A stretch of DNA of 64,000 bases from Bacteroidota bacterium (GCA_013288325.1 JABDCB010000001.1:1-64000), one strand, 5' to 3'. Shown: positions 36,244 through 45,560, counted from the first letter of the stretch. The notes: generated by a model from the letters alone, not told the origin. A program made the numbers and translations.

Positions 36244-36678
36244 ATGAACTGGGGAACACGTATTGCAATTGTTTACAGCGGTTTTGTAATCATGATCATT
36301 TTGCTGGCATGGAAGACTACGAGTCAGAAATCGGATCTGGTGGCAACCGATTATTATGAAAAAGAAGTAAAGTATCAGGGAACCATTGATGGTATAAAAA
36401 ACACGGCAATGTTGCCGGTTGGTTTCTCCACAGAAACAACGCACAATACCATTGTGTTTCATTACCCGTCGTCGTTTAGCGGCAAAAAAGTTAAAGGAGA
36501 ATTTCTTCTTTATCGTCCATCCGACTCGGAAAAAGATCAGAAATTTATTGCATCTGATACAGGTGGTGTTCAGTCTCTGGTATTAAAAAATCCTCTTAAG
36601 GGCCTCTATAAACTGGAGTGTGATCTGGAGGTGGATGGAGCAAAATACTATTTTGAAGAACCGATTCAAATAAACTGA
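36244..36678 (+). CDS. ccoH: FixH/CcoH-like cbb3 assembly protein
   Basis: A 144-residue protein with one N-terminal membrane helix (IAIVYSGFVIMIILLAW) and a periplasmic beta-rich domain beginning DLVATDYYEKEVKYQ, the FixH family signature. FixH/CcoH stabilises the assembling oxidase near the CcoI pump. It ends one base before the next ATG. Confidence 0.9.
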   Translation: MNWGTRIAIVYSGFVIMIILLAWKTTSQKSDLVATDYYEKEVKYQGTIDGIKNTAMLPVGFSTETTHNTIVFHYPSSFSGKKVKGEFLLYRPSDSEKDQKFIASDTGGVQSLVLKNPLKGLYKLECDLEVDGAKYYFEEPIQIN

Positions 36679-36679
36679 C

Positions 36680-37390
36680 ATGACCATTCTGTTAGGAGCA
36701 TTGGTGCTGGGATTTATTGGCAGTTTTCATTGCGTTGCTATGTGCGGACCAATTGCCCTTGCCCTGCCTCTTAACAGGAGTTCCTTAGGAACACAGGTAG
36801 GCGGAATACTTGCTTATAACGGAGGACGGGTGGTTACCTATTCCTTACTTGGTAGTTTATTCGGGATAATCGGTGCTTCTTTTATTTTGGCGGGTTATCA
36901 GCAAATTTTAAGCATTGCACTGGGTGCGGTTATTTTGATTTCGGTAGTTCTTCCGGAGCATTTGACTTCGCGTTTTCGTATTACCTCGGGTTTGTTCTCT
37001 TTTTTAGGAGCAAAGAAATACCAGGTAGGCAAATTATTCGGGCGAAAGGGCCTGCCGGCTCTTTTTCTGATCGGACTCCTGAATGGTTTATTACCGTGCG
37101 GATTTGTGTATGCAGGCATTGCAGGGGCTGTATTGGTAGGCGGAAGTATGCAGGGTGCGCTGTTCATGACCTTGTTCGGACTTGGAACAATACCTGCTAT
37201 GGCCATTATATCCTTAACGGGAAACAAAATAAGTGTCGGTTTCCGCAATAAACTCCAAAGAGTGCTTCCTTTTCTTGTGATTATTATGGCTTTGTTTTTG
37301 ATTTTAAGGGGTATGAATCTGGGAATACCTTACCTCAGTCCCCGGTTTTCTACTATTCAGGAAAAGCAGCATATGCTCTGTCACCCTTGA
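36680..37390 (+). CDS. UreH_2/SafE-type membrane protein of cbb3 clusters
   Basis: A 236-residue membrane protein with about six membrane segments of the DsbD-transmembrane/UreH_2 family, often labelled sulfite exporter TauE/SafE. Conserved cysteine motifs are HCVAMCGPIALALP near the N-terminus and NGLLPCGFVYAG in the middle. Members accompany ccoGH in many genomes and may pass electrons or metal for oxidase maturation, but the reaction is not established. It is the last gene of the cco operon. Confidence 0.85.
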   Translation: MTILLGALVLGFIGSFHCVAMCGPIALALPLNRSSLGTQVGGILAYNGGRVVTYSLLGSLFGIIGASFILAGYQQILSIALGAVILISVVLPEHLTSRFRITSGLFSFLGAKKYQVGKLFGRKGLPALFLIGLLNGLLPCGFVYAGIAGAVLVGGSMQGALFMTLFGLGTIPAMAIISLTGNKISVGFRNKLQRVLPFLVIIMALFLILRGMNLGIPYLSPRFSTIQEKQHMLCHP

Positions 37391-37414
37391 TTTCCGGTTA
37401 ATTTCCTCCATTAT

Positions 37415-37479
37415 TGATGATTATCAGTATCCTTCCTGCGGTATATCATTTCCCCCGCCCTGTGGCTGCCCTAGCTTTG
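37415..37479 (+). promoter_or_regulatory. Tandem FNR-like operators and -7 box of the usp gene
   Basis: A consensus-like FNR site, TTGAT-GATT-ATCA, has its TGA/TCA core at 37415-37426. A degenerate site TGCG-GTAT-ATCA lies at 37437-37448, exactly 22 bp on. TAGCTTTG (37472-37479), a match to TAnnTTTG, is centred 33.0 bp after the second site. The ATG is at 37518. Confidence 0.68.
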
Positions 37480-37517
37480 TGTTGAATGATAATGTCATTA
37501 ACACAATACATCAAAAC

Positions 37518-38354
37518 ATGAAAAATATCCTTGCTCCCGTCGATTTTTCCAAAGAAGCTGCCCATGCAGCTCTTTATGCCGGCGCTCTGGCACAGCACCT
37601 GAACGCGCAGCTTACGTTGTTGTTCGTATTTCATATGCCCATCCCGATTTCCGAAGCGCCCTATCCCATTGATTTTGATACACTCGAAAAGGAGAACAGG
37701 AAGATGCTTAAGGATCTGGCTGAGGAAATTGAAAGTAAATATCAGGTAAAAGCCAAACAAATGATCATTGCAGGTTTTGCGGATGATGAAATATTGGATG
37801 CTACAGCAGGCAATGAATATGATCTGATTGTAATGGGCTCCAGAGGCAGCGGAAACAGGCTTAGCGAATGGATGGGAAGCACCACCACGGCAGTACTCAC
37901 CAAAAGTGTAGTTCCTGTGTTGGTTATTCCTGAGCATGTCACATTTTCCATACCCCGGGTTATTGCATTGGCCTGCGACTTTCAGAAAACAACAAAAGCA
38001 AGGGTCTTTGCTCCATTGTCAAGTTTAAGCCGGCAGTTTGAATCAACGGTTAAGATATTGAATGTGTCGGAAGAGAAAGAGCAAGAGGCGCTTCAGGATA
38101 AAAACAGTGAATTGGAAAAACAGCTTAACGGAATACCACATACCTATTGTTTCGAGTCGGCTATAGATGTGGAAAAGGGGATAAACAAATTTCTGAATGC
38201 ACATCCTGCTGATTGGATGGCTATTGTTGTTCATAAGCACAGCTTTATCAATCGTTTGTTTTTTGAAACATATGCAAAGCCTCTGGCCATGCATACCAGG
38301 ATTCCCCTGTTGGCTTTAAGCGAGGCTGTTTCAGTTCACGCTGTTAAGGCATAG
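37518..38354 (+). CDS. Tandem-domain universal stress protein
   Basis: A 278-residue cytoplasmic protein with two UspA domains. The first (residues 1-145) has the N-terminal strand MKNILAPVDFSKEA and a full nucleotide-binding motif, VMGSRGSGNRLSEWMGSTT. The second (about 150-278) is more degenerate. Tandem Usp proteins are typical of hypoxia/dormancy regulons, such as DosR targets in mycobacteria. The ATG at 37518 begins the conserved strand; an earlier in-frame start overlaps the -7 box and is unlikely. It has its own promoter after the cco operon. Confidence 0.9.
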   Translation: MKNILAPVDFSKEAAHAALYAGALAQHLNAQLTLLFVFHMPIPISEAPYPIDFDTLEKENRKMLKDLAEEIESKYQVKAKQMIIAGFADDEILDATAGNEYDLIVMGSRGSGNRLSEWMGSTTTAVLTKSVVPVLVIPEHVTFSIPRVIALACDFQKTTKARVFAPLSSLSRQFESTVKILNVSEEKEQEALQDKNSELEKQLNGIPHTYCFESAIDVEKGINKFLNAHPADWMAIVVHKHSFINRLFFETYAKPLAMHTRIPLLALSEAVSVHAVKA

Positions 38355-38423
38355 ATATAAGGAAACATTTAATTCCGGCGATTGAGATAAGTCCGACGGA
38401 TACAAAAAAGTCATTCGTTGCGC

Positions 38424-38466
38424 TGATAAATGTCATGAGACACAGGGCCCTGATTAGCTAGTTTTG
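38424..38466 (+). promoter_or_regulatory. FNR-like operator and -7 box of the MBL-rhodanese/PTPS/hemN operon
   Basis: TGAT-AAAT-GTCA at 38424-38435 and TAGTTTTG (match to TAnnTTTG) at 38459-38466, centres 33.0 bp apart. The predicted start near 38474 leaves a leader of about 94 nt before the ATG at 38568, longer than for the other units. Confidence 0.68.
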
Positions 38467-38567
38467 CCTCTTACCGGCTAATCCCCTGACTCGAAATTAA
38501 GCGGTGTGTATGGTCCGGAGCACTCAATAGGCCGGTCAATTCAAATACCAATTAAATAGATGCTACT

Positions 38568-39944
38568 ATGTACATAAAGCAAATTTACACCTCCTGTCTC
38601 GCGCAGGCTTCTTACTATATCGAATCCAAAGGGTGTGCGGCAGTAATCGATCCCATACGGGATGTGGACGTATATCTGCAGCTTGCAAAGGAAAGGAAGG
38701 CAACCATTCAATATGTTCTGGAAACGCATTTTCATGCGGATTTTATTTCCGGTCACCTCGATCTGGCAAGAAAAACCGGAGCGGTGATCGTATTCGGACC
38801 CCAAGCCAAGCCTACTTACAAAGCAATGGTTGCCAGAGATGGAGACCGGATCTCATTAGGAGACATTAAGATTGAACTCATGCATACTCCCGGGCATACC
38901 ATTGAATCATCCTGTTTTCTGGCAATTGATGAGAACGAAAAACCATACGCTGTTTTTACCGGTGATACTTTGTTTGTGGGAGAAGTGGGGAGACCCGATC
39001 TGGGAAGCGGAAATCTGGATAAGAAAGAACTTGCCGGCCGTTTATATGATTCATTAAATAAGCATATCAAGGTACTGCCCGACGATGTAATTGTTTATCC
39101 CGGACATGGATCCGGATCGGCATGCGGTAAAAACCTCGGAGCGGAAACCTGGTCCACTATATGGGAACAGAAACTTAGTAATTATGCTTTGCAGAAAATG
39201 GACAAAGATGAATTTATAGCAAAAATCACGGAAGGGCTTCCAACGCCTCCGGCTTACTTTGCTCATGACGCCAGCGCAAACAGAAACGGGTATGAAAGCC
39301 TGGATACATTGCTGAAAAGAGGTACAAAAGAGCTGACTCATGAGGAGTTTAAATCAGAAACAAAAAACGGAGCTGTTATTCTGGATGTACGTAACTCCAC
39401 CGATTTCGGAATCGGATTTATCAAAGGTTCTATAAACATTGGTCTGGAAGGTGACTTTGCTGTATGGGCAGGAAACCTGATCCCGGCAGAAAAGGAATTG
39501 ATCCTGGTGGTACGTGATCATCAGGAAGAGGAAGCTGTAACCCGGTTGGCAAGAATTGGGTTTGATCATGTGAAAGGATTTTTGAGAGAGGATATCATTG
39601 GCTGGATCAATATGCAATATCCCGTTGATCATATACAAACAATCGCATCGTCACAGATAGATAAGTATTTAGAACAGGGATATATAATCCTGGATGTGAG
39701 AAAGACCGATGAAGTTTCGTCAGGCCGGATTAAGCATGCTATTAACATACCATTAAACGAGTTGGAAAAGGCACTGACCGGTTTTGCCCGCAAAGAAAAG
39801 TATCTTGTTTACTGTGCAGGTGGCTACCGGTCTATGATTGCGGCTTCCATTCTTAAAGCACATGGGTTCAGTGACGTAAAAAATATCAGAGGAGGTATGA
39901 CACAAATAAGAAAAGATACTCCTTCGCTAATTGAGAAAGAATGA
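38568..39944 (+). CDS. Metallo-beta-lactamase fold protein with two rhodanese domains (persulfide dioxygenase-like)
   Basis: A 458-residue cytoplasmic protein. Residues 1 to about 240 form an ETHE1/glyoxalase II-like domain with ETHFHADFISGH, FTGDTLFVGEVGRPDL and YPGHGSGSACG metal-binding motifs. A first rhodanese domain (about 255-350) lacks the catalytic cysteine (LVVRDHQEEEA at that position). The second (about 365-450) has the active-site loop YCAGGYRSM. Proteins of this design oxidise glutathione persulfide or move sulfane sulfur, so a role in sulfide detoxification is likely. The stop codon overlaps the next ATG by 4 bp. Confidence 0.9.
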   Translation: MYIKQIYTSCLAQASYYIESKGCAAVIDPIRDVDVYLQLAKERKATIQYVLETHFHADFISGHLDLARKTGAVIVFGPQAKPTYKAMVARDGDRISLGDIKIELMHTPGHTIESSCFLAIDENEKPYAVFTGDTLFVGEVGRPDLGSGNLDKKELAGRLYDSLNKHIKVLPDDVIVYPGHGSGSACGKNLGAETWSTIWEQKLSNYALQKMDKDEFIAKITEGLPTPPAYFAHDASANRNGYESLDTLLKRGTKELTHEEFKSETKNGAVILDVRNSTDFGIGFIKGSINIGLEGDFAVWAGNLIPAEKELILVVRDHQEEEAVTRLARIGFDHVKGFLREDIIGWINMQYPVDHIQTIASSQIDKYLEQGYIILDVRKTDEVSSGRIKHAINIPLNELEKALTGFARKEKYLVYCAGGYRSMIAASILKAHGFSDVKNIRGGMTQIRKDTPSLIEKE

Positions 39945-40405
39945 AACGGATACGGATTACAAAAGAGTTTACATTCGAAATGGCACATGCTTTAAGAAAT
40001 CATGATGGCCCTTGTAAGAATATACACGGACATTCCTATTCACTTGCGGTTACGGTTATGGGCACACCTGTTGCGGAAGAAGGAAATCCTAAGCAAGGAA
40101 TGGTGTGGGATTTTTCAGAACTGAAGCACCTGGTAAACCATGAAATTATAAGCAGGCTTGATCATGCCCTTGTTTTGAAAATGGAGGATACGGTAGCCGT
40201 TATAGAACAGGGTTCTTTGCCCGTAGGGAAATTGGTGATGGTGCCCTATCAACCTACATGCGAAAACCTGTTGCTCGATTTCGCAGAACGTTTGCTGCAT
40301 TGTCTGCCTGAAAAAGTGAAGCTCGTCCGTCTGCTCCTTCGCGAAACACCCAGCTCTTATGCCGAATGGCTTGCGGAGGAAAATGAATTCCCCGGAGCAC
40401 TGTAA
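39941..40405 (+). CDS. 6-carboxytetrahydropterin synthase/PTPS family protein
   Basis: A 154-residue protein with the zinc histidines in FEMAHAL and NIHGHSYSL, the catalytic Cys in GPCKN and the downstream DFSELKHLVNHEI/LDHALVL motif of the QueD/PTPS family. QueD converts dihydroneopterin triphosphate to carboxytetrahydropterin in queuosine synthesis. No other que gene is near, and its place between a sulfur-handling protein and hemN in a stress-type operon leaves open another pterin role. Confidence 0.85.
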   Translation: MKRIRITKEFTFEMAHALRNHDGPCKNIHGHSYSLAVTVMGTPVAEEGNPKQGMVWDFSELKHLVNHEIISRLDHALVLKMEDTVAVIEQGSLPVGKLVMVPYQPTCENLLLDFAERLLHCLPEKVKLVRLLLRETPSSYAEWLAEENEFPGAL

Positions 40406-40430
40406 CTGTATAACCTTGAAAAGAACAGAA

Positions 40431-41792
40431 ATGATTCCATCCGCTCTGTATAATAAGTATAATGTCCCGGGTCCCCGCTACACCAGTTATCCTACCGTTC
40501 CTTTTTGGGAAACTACTCCATCTGCCCATGAATGGGAGATGCATGCAAAGGAAACGTTTCAAAAAACAAATTCAAACGAAGGGATAAGCATCTATATCCA
40601 TCTGCCGTTTTGTGAAAGCTTGTGTACCTATTGCGGATGCAATACCAGGATCACTGTAAACCATGCCGTAGAAGAAATTTATATCAACGCATTGCTTAAG
40701 GAGTGGAGATTGTATTTAGATGTATTTGAAACCGCTCCCCGGATCAGAGAGCTTCACCTGGGAGGAGGAACCCCCACCTTTTTCAAAGCAGAAAATCTGC
40801 GCAAACTGATTACTGGTATTACCTCCAATGCTTTGGTATGTGAAGATGCCGCGTTCAGTTTTGAAGCACACCCTAATAATACAACGGTAGAGCATTTAAC
40901 GGTTTTGTATGAGTTAGGATTCAAACGCATCAGTATTGGGGTGCAGGATCTTAATCCGGAAGTGCAGCAAATTGTAAATAGGATTCAGCCTTTTGAAGCG
41001 GTGCAAACCTTAACGGAAGAATCCCGAAAGGCAGGATTTGATTCGGTTAATTTCGACCTGATATATGGACTCCCTCTGCAAACAAAAGAAAGCATCGTAA
41101 ATACGATGGAGAAAGTAATTGAACTGAGACCTGATCGTATTGCCTTTTACAGTTATGCGCATGTGCCCTGGATAAAGCCCGGGCAGCGAAAATTTACAGA
41201 AGCTGATTTACCCAAAGACGAGGAGAAGCTGGAACTCTATAAAACAGGAAGGGCCCTGTTGGAAAAAACAGGGTACAAGGATATAGGGATGGATCATTTT
41301 GCGCTGGAAACAGACGAGCTCTATCTATCTACCATATCCAAACGTCTGCACCGGAATTTTATGGGTTATACCCCTTTCTCCACCAGCTTGCTGATTGGGC
41401 TGGGAGCTTCTTCCATCAGCGATACCTGGACGGCATTTGTTCAGAATGAAAAGAAGGTGGAAGATTATTATAAGAGAATCAAAGAGGGAAGGATTCCGTT
41501 TTTCAGGGGACATCTGCTTACTGGCGAAGACCAAATTCTAAGAAGACATATTCTGAATATCATGTGTTACATGGAAACATCCTGGAAGGAGAAGGAGATG
41601 CAATGTCCTTATATACAACAGGCTGTTGAAGCATTGGCCGATCTGGAAAAGGACGGTCTGGTAATCATTCAGGAAACCGGTCTGCGTGTATCTTCAGCGG
41701 GGCTTCCCTTTATCCGTAATATCTGTATGGCCTTTGATGCCAGACTCAAGGCTAAAGAACAAAGTGCTGTTAAGTTCAGCAAAACGATTTAG
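40431..41792 (+). CDS. hemN: Oxygen-independent coproporphyrinogen III oxidase
   Basis: A 453-residue radical SAM enzyme that oxidatively decarboxylates coproporphyrinogen III without O2. It has the HemN N-terminus YNVPGPRYTSYPTVPFW, the 4Fe-4S motif HLPFCESLCTYCGCN, GGGTPTFF, NFDLIYGLPLQT and the HemN C-terminal domain with LHRNFMGYT. Start is the ATG at 40431; earlier in-frame codons overlap the PTPS gene. It provides haem under low oxygen, fitting its operator and the adjacent cbb3 cluster. It converges with a minus-strand operon across 14 bp. Confidence 0.95.
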   Translation: MIPSALYNKYNVPGPRYTSYPTVPFWETTPSAHEWEMHAKETFQKTNSNEGISIYIHLPFCESLCTYCGCNTRITVNHAVEEIYINALLKEWRLYLDVFETAPRIRELHLGGGTPTFFKAENLRKLITGITSNALVCEDAAFSFEAHPNNTTVEHLTVLYELGFKRISIGVQDLNPEVQQIVNRIQPFEAVQTLTEESRKAGFDSVNFDLIYGLPLQTKESIVNTMEKVIELRPDRIAFYSYAHVPWIKPGQRKFTEADLPKDEEKLELYKTGRALLEKTGYKDIGMDHFALETDELYLSTISKRLHRNFMGYTPFSTSLLIGLGASSISDTWTAFVQNEKKVEDYYKRIKEGRIPFFRGHLLTGEDQILRRHILNIMCYMETSWKEKEMQCPYIQQAVEALADLEKDGLVIIQETGLRVSSAGLPFIRNICMAFDARLKAKEQSAVKFSKTI

Positions 41793-41806
41793 TAAAAGGA
41801 TCCTTG

Positions 41807-42463
41807 TCAGGAAAAGAATTTCTTTCTTAACATATCAATGCCTTTGGAAACTGCTTCGCTGGTAAACTGAGAGGCAAATTGAAGGAGGGGTTCTGTTATA
41901 GACGATTTCTTTTTTTCCTCTTTTTCTTCTTTCTCCTCTTTCCTGTCCATATATCTGTTCAGGATTTTGCTGGCCATTGCCAGGAGAATGTGTTCCGGCT
42001 TTAAGCTATCAGCAAGGTTGCTTACAGATTCTTTCAATGCAGCTTCCTGAGAAACCTTCCTGGCCTGAGATTCGGTAATGATGTGTTGCAAATCGGGCAG
42101 ATTGGCCGGATGCTTATCGTTACTTTTTGTAAACTGAGCAATGAAGGCATTGGCCAGGGAGCTATGAAGCCATTTTTCACGGTTTGCATAAAAAACAAAC
42201 AAGAGGAGCAGATAAAGCCCTGAAACACTTAAATAACCCAGCCAGGCATGGCCTGTTGCAGAAGATATAAATACCGCAAGTGCCAGACTGCCGAATATGA
42301 GACAACAAAAGCCAAAGAGCAGCAGAATCATTTTGCCCATGACAGCAGCAAAGGCATTGGAGCCATATTCCATGGCTTTTAATTCGCCCAGCTCCAGATT
42401 GGTTTTGAGATATTCCGTTGCTTTTTCGGCAACATTTTCAAAAGGTGATTTTTCGGTTTCCAT
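41807..42463 (-). CDS. Phage-holin-family-type membrane protein (Actinobacterial Holin-X-like)
   Basis: A 218-residue protein. A helical N-terminus (FENVAEKATEYLKTNLELGELKAMEYGS) precedes two membrane segments (about 50-100), then a helical tail with a Glu/Lys-rich tract (EEKEEKEEKKK). The layout is that of the putative holin superfamily III/Holin-X proteins found beside YtxH proteins in Bacteroidota. Those are thought to be stress envelope proteins rather than phage holins. It is the last gene of the beta-CASP/YtxH operon and follows the YtxH gene by 5 bp. Confidence 0.75.
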   Translation of the reverse strand: METEKSPFENVAEKATEYLKTNLELGELKAMEYGSNAFAAVMGKMILLLFGFCCLIFGSLALAVFISSATGHAWLGYLSVSGLYLLLLFVFYANREKWLHSSLANAFIAQFTKSNDKHPANLPDLQHIITESQARKVSQEAALKESVSNLADSLKPEHILLAMASKILNRYMDRKEEKEEKEEKKKSSITEPLLQFASQFTSEAVSKGIDMLRKKFFS

Positions 42464-42468
42464 AAGAA

Positions 42469-42666
42469 TTAGCTTTTAGCGTCAGAATCAGCGGCGCCCT
42501 TTACTCCGTTTTTTAGTTTGTCAACAAGGCCTTCGGCCAGATCGGTTATTTTTTCTCTTGTTTCGGATCCTTTGGCAGGGGCAATAAGTATACCTATAGC
42601 CAGGCCGGCCAGTGCTCCGGCAACGAGTGCGAGCAGAATTTTTTCGGTGTTGTGTGTTTCAGACAT
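42469..42666 (-). CDS. YtxH domain-containing small membrane protein
   Basis: A 65-residue protein with one N-terminal membrane segment (ILLALVAGALAGLAIGILIAP) followed by KGSETREKI and an amphipathic helix, the YtxH (general stress protein) signature. Starting at the ATG at 42687 instead would add seven residues and overlap the upstream stop by 4 bp. Function unknown; stress-related envelope role by family context. Confidence 0.82.
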   Translation of the reverse strand: MSETHNTEKILLALVAGALAGLAIGILIAPAKGSETREKITDLAEGLVDKLKNGVKGAADSDAKS

Positions 42667-42683
42667 GGTTTTTAGATCTATGT

Positions 42684-44126
42684 TCATTTAGATTCGGAAG
42701 GAGAAGGTACTAATTTATGTCCAGCTTCAAGAAGCTTTGGAGTCAGATTTATAAGTTCAAATTTTTCATTTATAATAGGAGTAACGGCATTCCATCCCAA
42801 AACATCATGAATTTTCAATTCGAGAGCAGAAGAGGCTTCCGCTTCGCCATGGACTATAAAGATGCGTTCAGGTTTGTTATGAATCGAACTGATCCATGCA
42901 ATCAATTCGGCCTGGTCGGCATGTGCTGACAACGAAAGAATCTCTTTTACTTCAGCTTTTACCTTATGGTAAGCGCCAAATAATTTTATTTCATGAACAC
43001 CTGATTTCAATGCCTTGCCTCTTGTTCCGGCAGCCTGATAGCCCACTAATAAAACAGTGTTCTGATGATGACCCAGATAACTGTGTAAGTAATGCAATAC
43101 ACGGCCCCCGGTAAGCATACCACTTGCGGCGATAACAATCTTAGGGCCGGGTTTGGCAATCACCTTAAATGTATCTTTCAAATGCTTTACATGGATAATA
43201 TCATTGTCTATCTGTTTGCACTGGAGGGAGGTGAGTTTATGCCAGCCCGGGCTGTTTTCATATACCTCCGTAGCTTCAATACCCATGGGGGTATCGAGAT
43301 AAACGGGGATGTCAGGAATCATATTTTTTTTCTTCATTCCGTTAATAAGAAGCATCATATCCTGTGCACGCCCTACTGCAAAACTTGGAATTAGCAGACA
43401 ACCTTTTTTCTGGATCACCTGATGTACAATCTCAGAAAACTCTTTTTCGGCAGAAACCGCAGGATGTAGACGATCTCCATATGTGGACTCAATAATCAAG
43501 ACATCTGCTTTTTCCGGTGTAAGAGGAGGAGCAAGGGAATACGATTTTTGTCTTCCCAGATCGCCCGAAAAAACAATTCTTTTTTCATAACAATCCATTT
43601 CTACAAAGGCCGAACCGAGGATATGCCCGTTTTTTCTGAACCTGAAACGAATGTGTGCCGATAAGTCAATCCACTCCTCATGGGGACAGGATTGCATCAG
43701 GTCGAATGTTTTCTTTACATCATCCTGAGTATATAATGGTAAAGCAGGCTTATGACGGCTATATCCCATTTTGTTGGCATGATCGGCATCCTCTTCCTGC
43801 AGCTTGGCGCTATCTAGTAAGATGATTTTGGTTAATGACAGGGTAGGAGGAGTAAGGTATATTTTGCCCCGGAATCCATTCTTTACCAATACCGGAATAT
43901 ATCCGGTATGATCCAGATGGGCATGCGTGATAATAAGTGAATTAATAGAAGAGGCATCGATACCAAGCGGCTCCCTGTTTAACTGACGAAGATTTTTCAG
44001 TCCCTGAAATAATCCGCAGTCAACAAGAACAGTATGTTCGGGTGTTTGGAGCAGATGTTTTGAACCTGTAACCATGCCGGCAGCTCCCAGAAACTGCAGA
44101 CTTACTTTTTGTGGCATTGTTTCCAT
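42684..44126 (-). CDS. Beta-CASP metallo-beta-lactamase RNase-like protein
   Basis: A 480-residue cytoplasmic nuclease-type protein. The MBL metal motifs are THAHLDHTGYIP, GHILGSAFVEMD and FSGDLGR. A beta-CASP domain has YGDRLHP, PSFAVGRAQ and AASGMLTGGRVLHYL, and the C-terminal LSAHADQAELIAWI histidine motif closes the active site (RMMBL). It resembles the YsH1/CPSF-like archaeal and bacterial exoribonucleases, so RNA processing or decay under stress is likely. First gene of a minus-strand operon with YtxH and holin-like genes. Confidence 0.88.
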   Translation of the reverse strand: METMPQKVSLQFLGAAGMVTGSKHLLQTPEHTVLVDCGLFQGLKNLRQLNREPLGIDASSINSLIITHAHLDHTGYIPVLVKNGFRGKIYLTPPTLSLTKIILLDSAKLQEEDADHANKMGYSRHKPALPLYTQDDVKKTFDLMQSCPHEEWIDLSAHIRFRFRKNGHILGSAFVEMDCYEKRIVFSGDLGRQKSYSLAPPLTPEKADVLIIESTYGDRLHPAVSAEKEFSEIVHQVIQKKGCLLIPSFAVGRAQDMMLLINGMKKKNMIPDIPVYLDTPMGIEATEVYENSPGWHKLTSLQCKQIDNDIIHVKHLKDTFKVIAKPGPKIVIAASGMLTGGRVLHYLHSYLGHHQNTVLLVGYQAAGTRGKALKSGVHEIKLFGAYHKVKAEVKEILSLSAHADQAELIAWISSIHNKPERIFIVHGEAEASSALELKIHDVLGWNAVTPIINEKFELINLTPKLLEAGHKLVPSPSESK

Positions 44127-44143
44127 AACTAAGATTATTTAAA

Positions 44144-44186
44144 CAAATGTCCATGTAAAACGAGTTCGCTTTTATGATTTGCGTCA
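44144..44186 (-). promoter_or_regulatory. FNR-like operator and -7 box of the beta-CASP operon
   Basis: TGAT-TTGC-GTCA at 44175-44186 (TGAC-GCAA-ATCA on the minus strand) and minus-strand GACATTTG at 44144-44151; centres 33.0 bp apart. The ATG at 44126 follows the box by 17 bp. A degenerate extra site TGGC-TTAT-ATCA lies 21 bp further upstream (44196-44207). Confidence 0.65.
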
Positions 44187-44217
44187 GCTTTTCGGTGGCT
44201 TATATCACAGAAAGGAG

Positions 44218-44260
44218 TGATGGAAATCAGATGTTTAAAGCAAAATATCACGGAAATTTG
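44218..44260 (+). promoter_or_regulatory. FNR-like operator and -7 box of the PAS kinase/REC-Crp operon
   Basis: TGAT-GGAA-ATCA at 44218-44229 and GAAATTTG at 44253-44260, centres 33.0 bp apart. This promoter diverges from that of the beta-CASP operon in the same 201-bp gap, and both boxes share the variant (G)AnnTTTG. If the encoded REC-Crp protein binds here, the operon is autoregulated. The leader to the ATG at 44328 is about 60 nt. Confidence 0.65.
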
Positions 44261-44327
44261 ACACAAATCTTAATAACACAAGGAATAACCCTTATCCAAA
44301 GGGTGATCCGGTAAAATCAATTAGCAG

Positions 44328-45542
44328 ATGATAGGAAAACTGGAAGGTGAGGATATATTCAGAATATTATTTGAATCAGCGGGAGAAGGTCTTATTCTGT
44401 CGGATGAAAGGGGCACTTTATTGGTGATGAATCCCCGGATACAGGAGATGTTTGGATATGAGAATGACGAGCTGATAGGTAAGAAAGTAGAAGTACTGAT
44501 TCCGGAATCACGCCGGGATCAACATATAGACCAACGGAATGGGTATGTGGCCCATCCTAAGAAACGTCCGATGGGTAAGGGAATTGATTTGTCGGGGAGA
44601 CGCAAGGATGGAAGTGTTTTCCCGATTGAAATAAGTCTCAACTATTTTTATTCAGGAGGCGAAATGGTAGTGATGGGTCTGATTACCGATGTTACGGAAA
44701 GAAAGAGGATAGAAAAAAAGTTTCAGCAGCTGAATATTGATCTGGAGCAACGCGTGGATGATCGGACACAAATGCTGGCGGGAGCCATCAAAGAGCTTGA
44801 ATATTCAAATCAAAGTCTGGAGAAAGCGGAAGAAGATTTGAGAAGAGCGCTGGAAACCGAGAAGGAACTGAGCGAGTTAAAATCACGCTTTGTATCCACG
44901 GCGTCACATGAATTCAGAACTCCCCTGGCCACTATTCTATCATCGGTTTCATTGATTGCGAAATACAATAAACCGGAAGATGAGGAAAAGAGAGCCAAGC
45001 ACATAGAGCGGATTAAGTCGAGCGTAGATAATCTGCGCGACATTCTGAATGATTTCCTTTCCCTGAGCCGTCTGGAGGAAGGAAAAGTGGGAACCATCCG
45101 GGTACAATTTGATATTATTCCATTTTGCGAAGCAATCAGGGAGGAAATGCAGTTTCATACCAAACCCGGACAGGAAATACGATACGAGCACCGGGGGGTA
45201 ACCGAAATTACACAGGACAATCAGTTGTTAAAAAGCGTATTGGTTAATCTGCTTTCCAATGCGATTAAATTTTCGGAAGAGGGCAAGCCGATCTGTATGA
45301 AATCGGATTGTATAGGTGAAGAACTTAGGATACGAGTAATTGACCACGGGATCGGGATGCCGGTGGAAGATCAGAAACATTTATTTGAACGTTTTTTTCG
45401 CGCGGAAAACGCTGCATCTATTCAAGGTACCGGCTTAGGTTTGAATATAGTATTGAAGTATGTGGAGCTCATGGGAGGGAAAATCTCTTTCCAAAGCGAA
45501 CTGGGTAAGGGATCGGTTTTTCAGATAACGTTTCCATTGTAG
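44328..45542 (+). CDS. PAS-domain sensor histidine kinase (FixL-like arrangement)
   Basis: A 404-residue soluble kinase. A PAS domain (about residues 8-130) has MFGYENDELIG, IPESRRDQHIDQ and GRRKDGSVFPIEISL. A coiled coil, the His box VSTASHEFRTPLATIL (near residue 190) and an HATPase domain (LVNLLSNAIKFS, DHGIGMP, FERFFRAE, GTGLGLNI) follow. In a gap-free alignment by eye with the FixL haem PAS domain, His66 falls at the FixL haem-ligand position, but the FixL distal Arg is not conserved, so haem binding is only possible. It lies 18 bp before the response-regulator gene and is the likely cognate kinase. Confidence 0.9.
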   Translation: MIGKLEGEDIFRILFESAGEGLILSDERGTLLVMNPRIQEMFGYENDELIGKKVEVLIPESRRDQHIDQRNGYVAHPKKRPMGKGIDLSGRRKDGSVFPIEISLNYFYSGGEMVVMGLITDVTERKRIEKKFQQLNIDLEQRVDDRTQMLAGAIKELEYSNQSLEKAEEDLRRALETEKELSELKSRFVSTASHEFRTPLATILSSVSLIAKYNKPEDEEKRAKHIERIKSSVDNLRDILNDFLSLSRLEEGKVGTIRVQFDIIPFCEAIREEMQFHTKPGQEIRYEHRGVTEITQDNQLLKSVLVNLLSNAIKFSEEGKPICMKSDCIGEELRIRVIDHGIGMPVEDQKHLFERFFRAENAASIQGTGLGLNIVLKYVELMGGKISFQSELGKGSVFQITFPL

Positions 45543-45560
45543 TATAAAAAACAAAAAAGC

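Noticed and set aside
41807-42463. Prophage remnant suggested by a holin-like protein
   Set aside because: No other phage gene is nearby; Holin-X-like proteins next to YtxH genes are common chromosomal envelope proteins.
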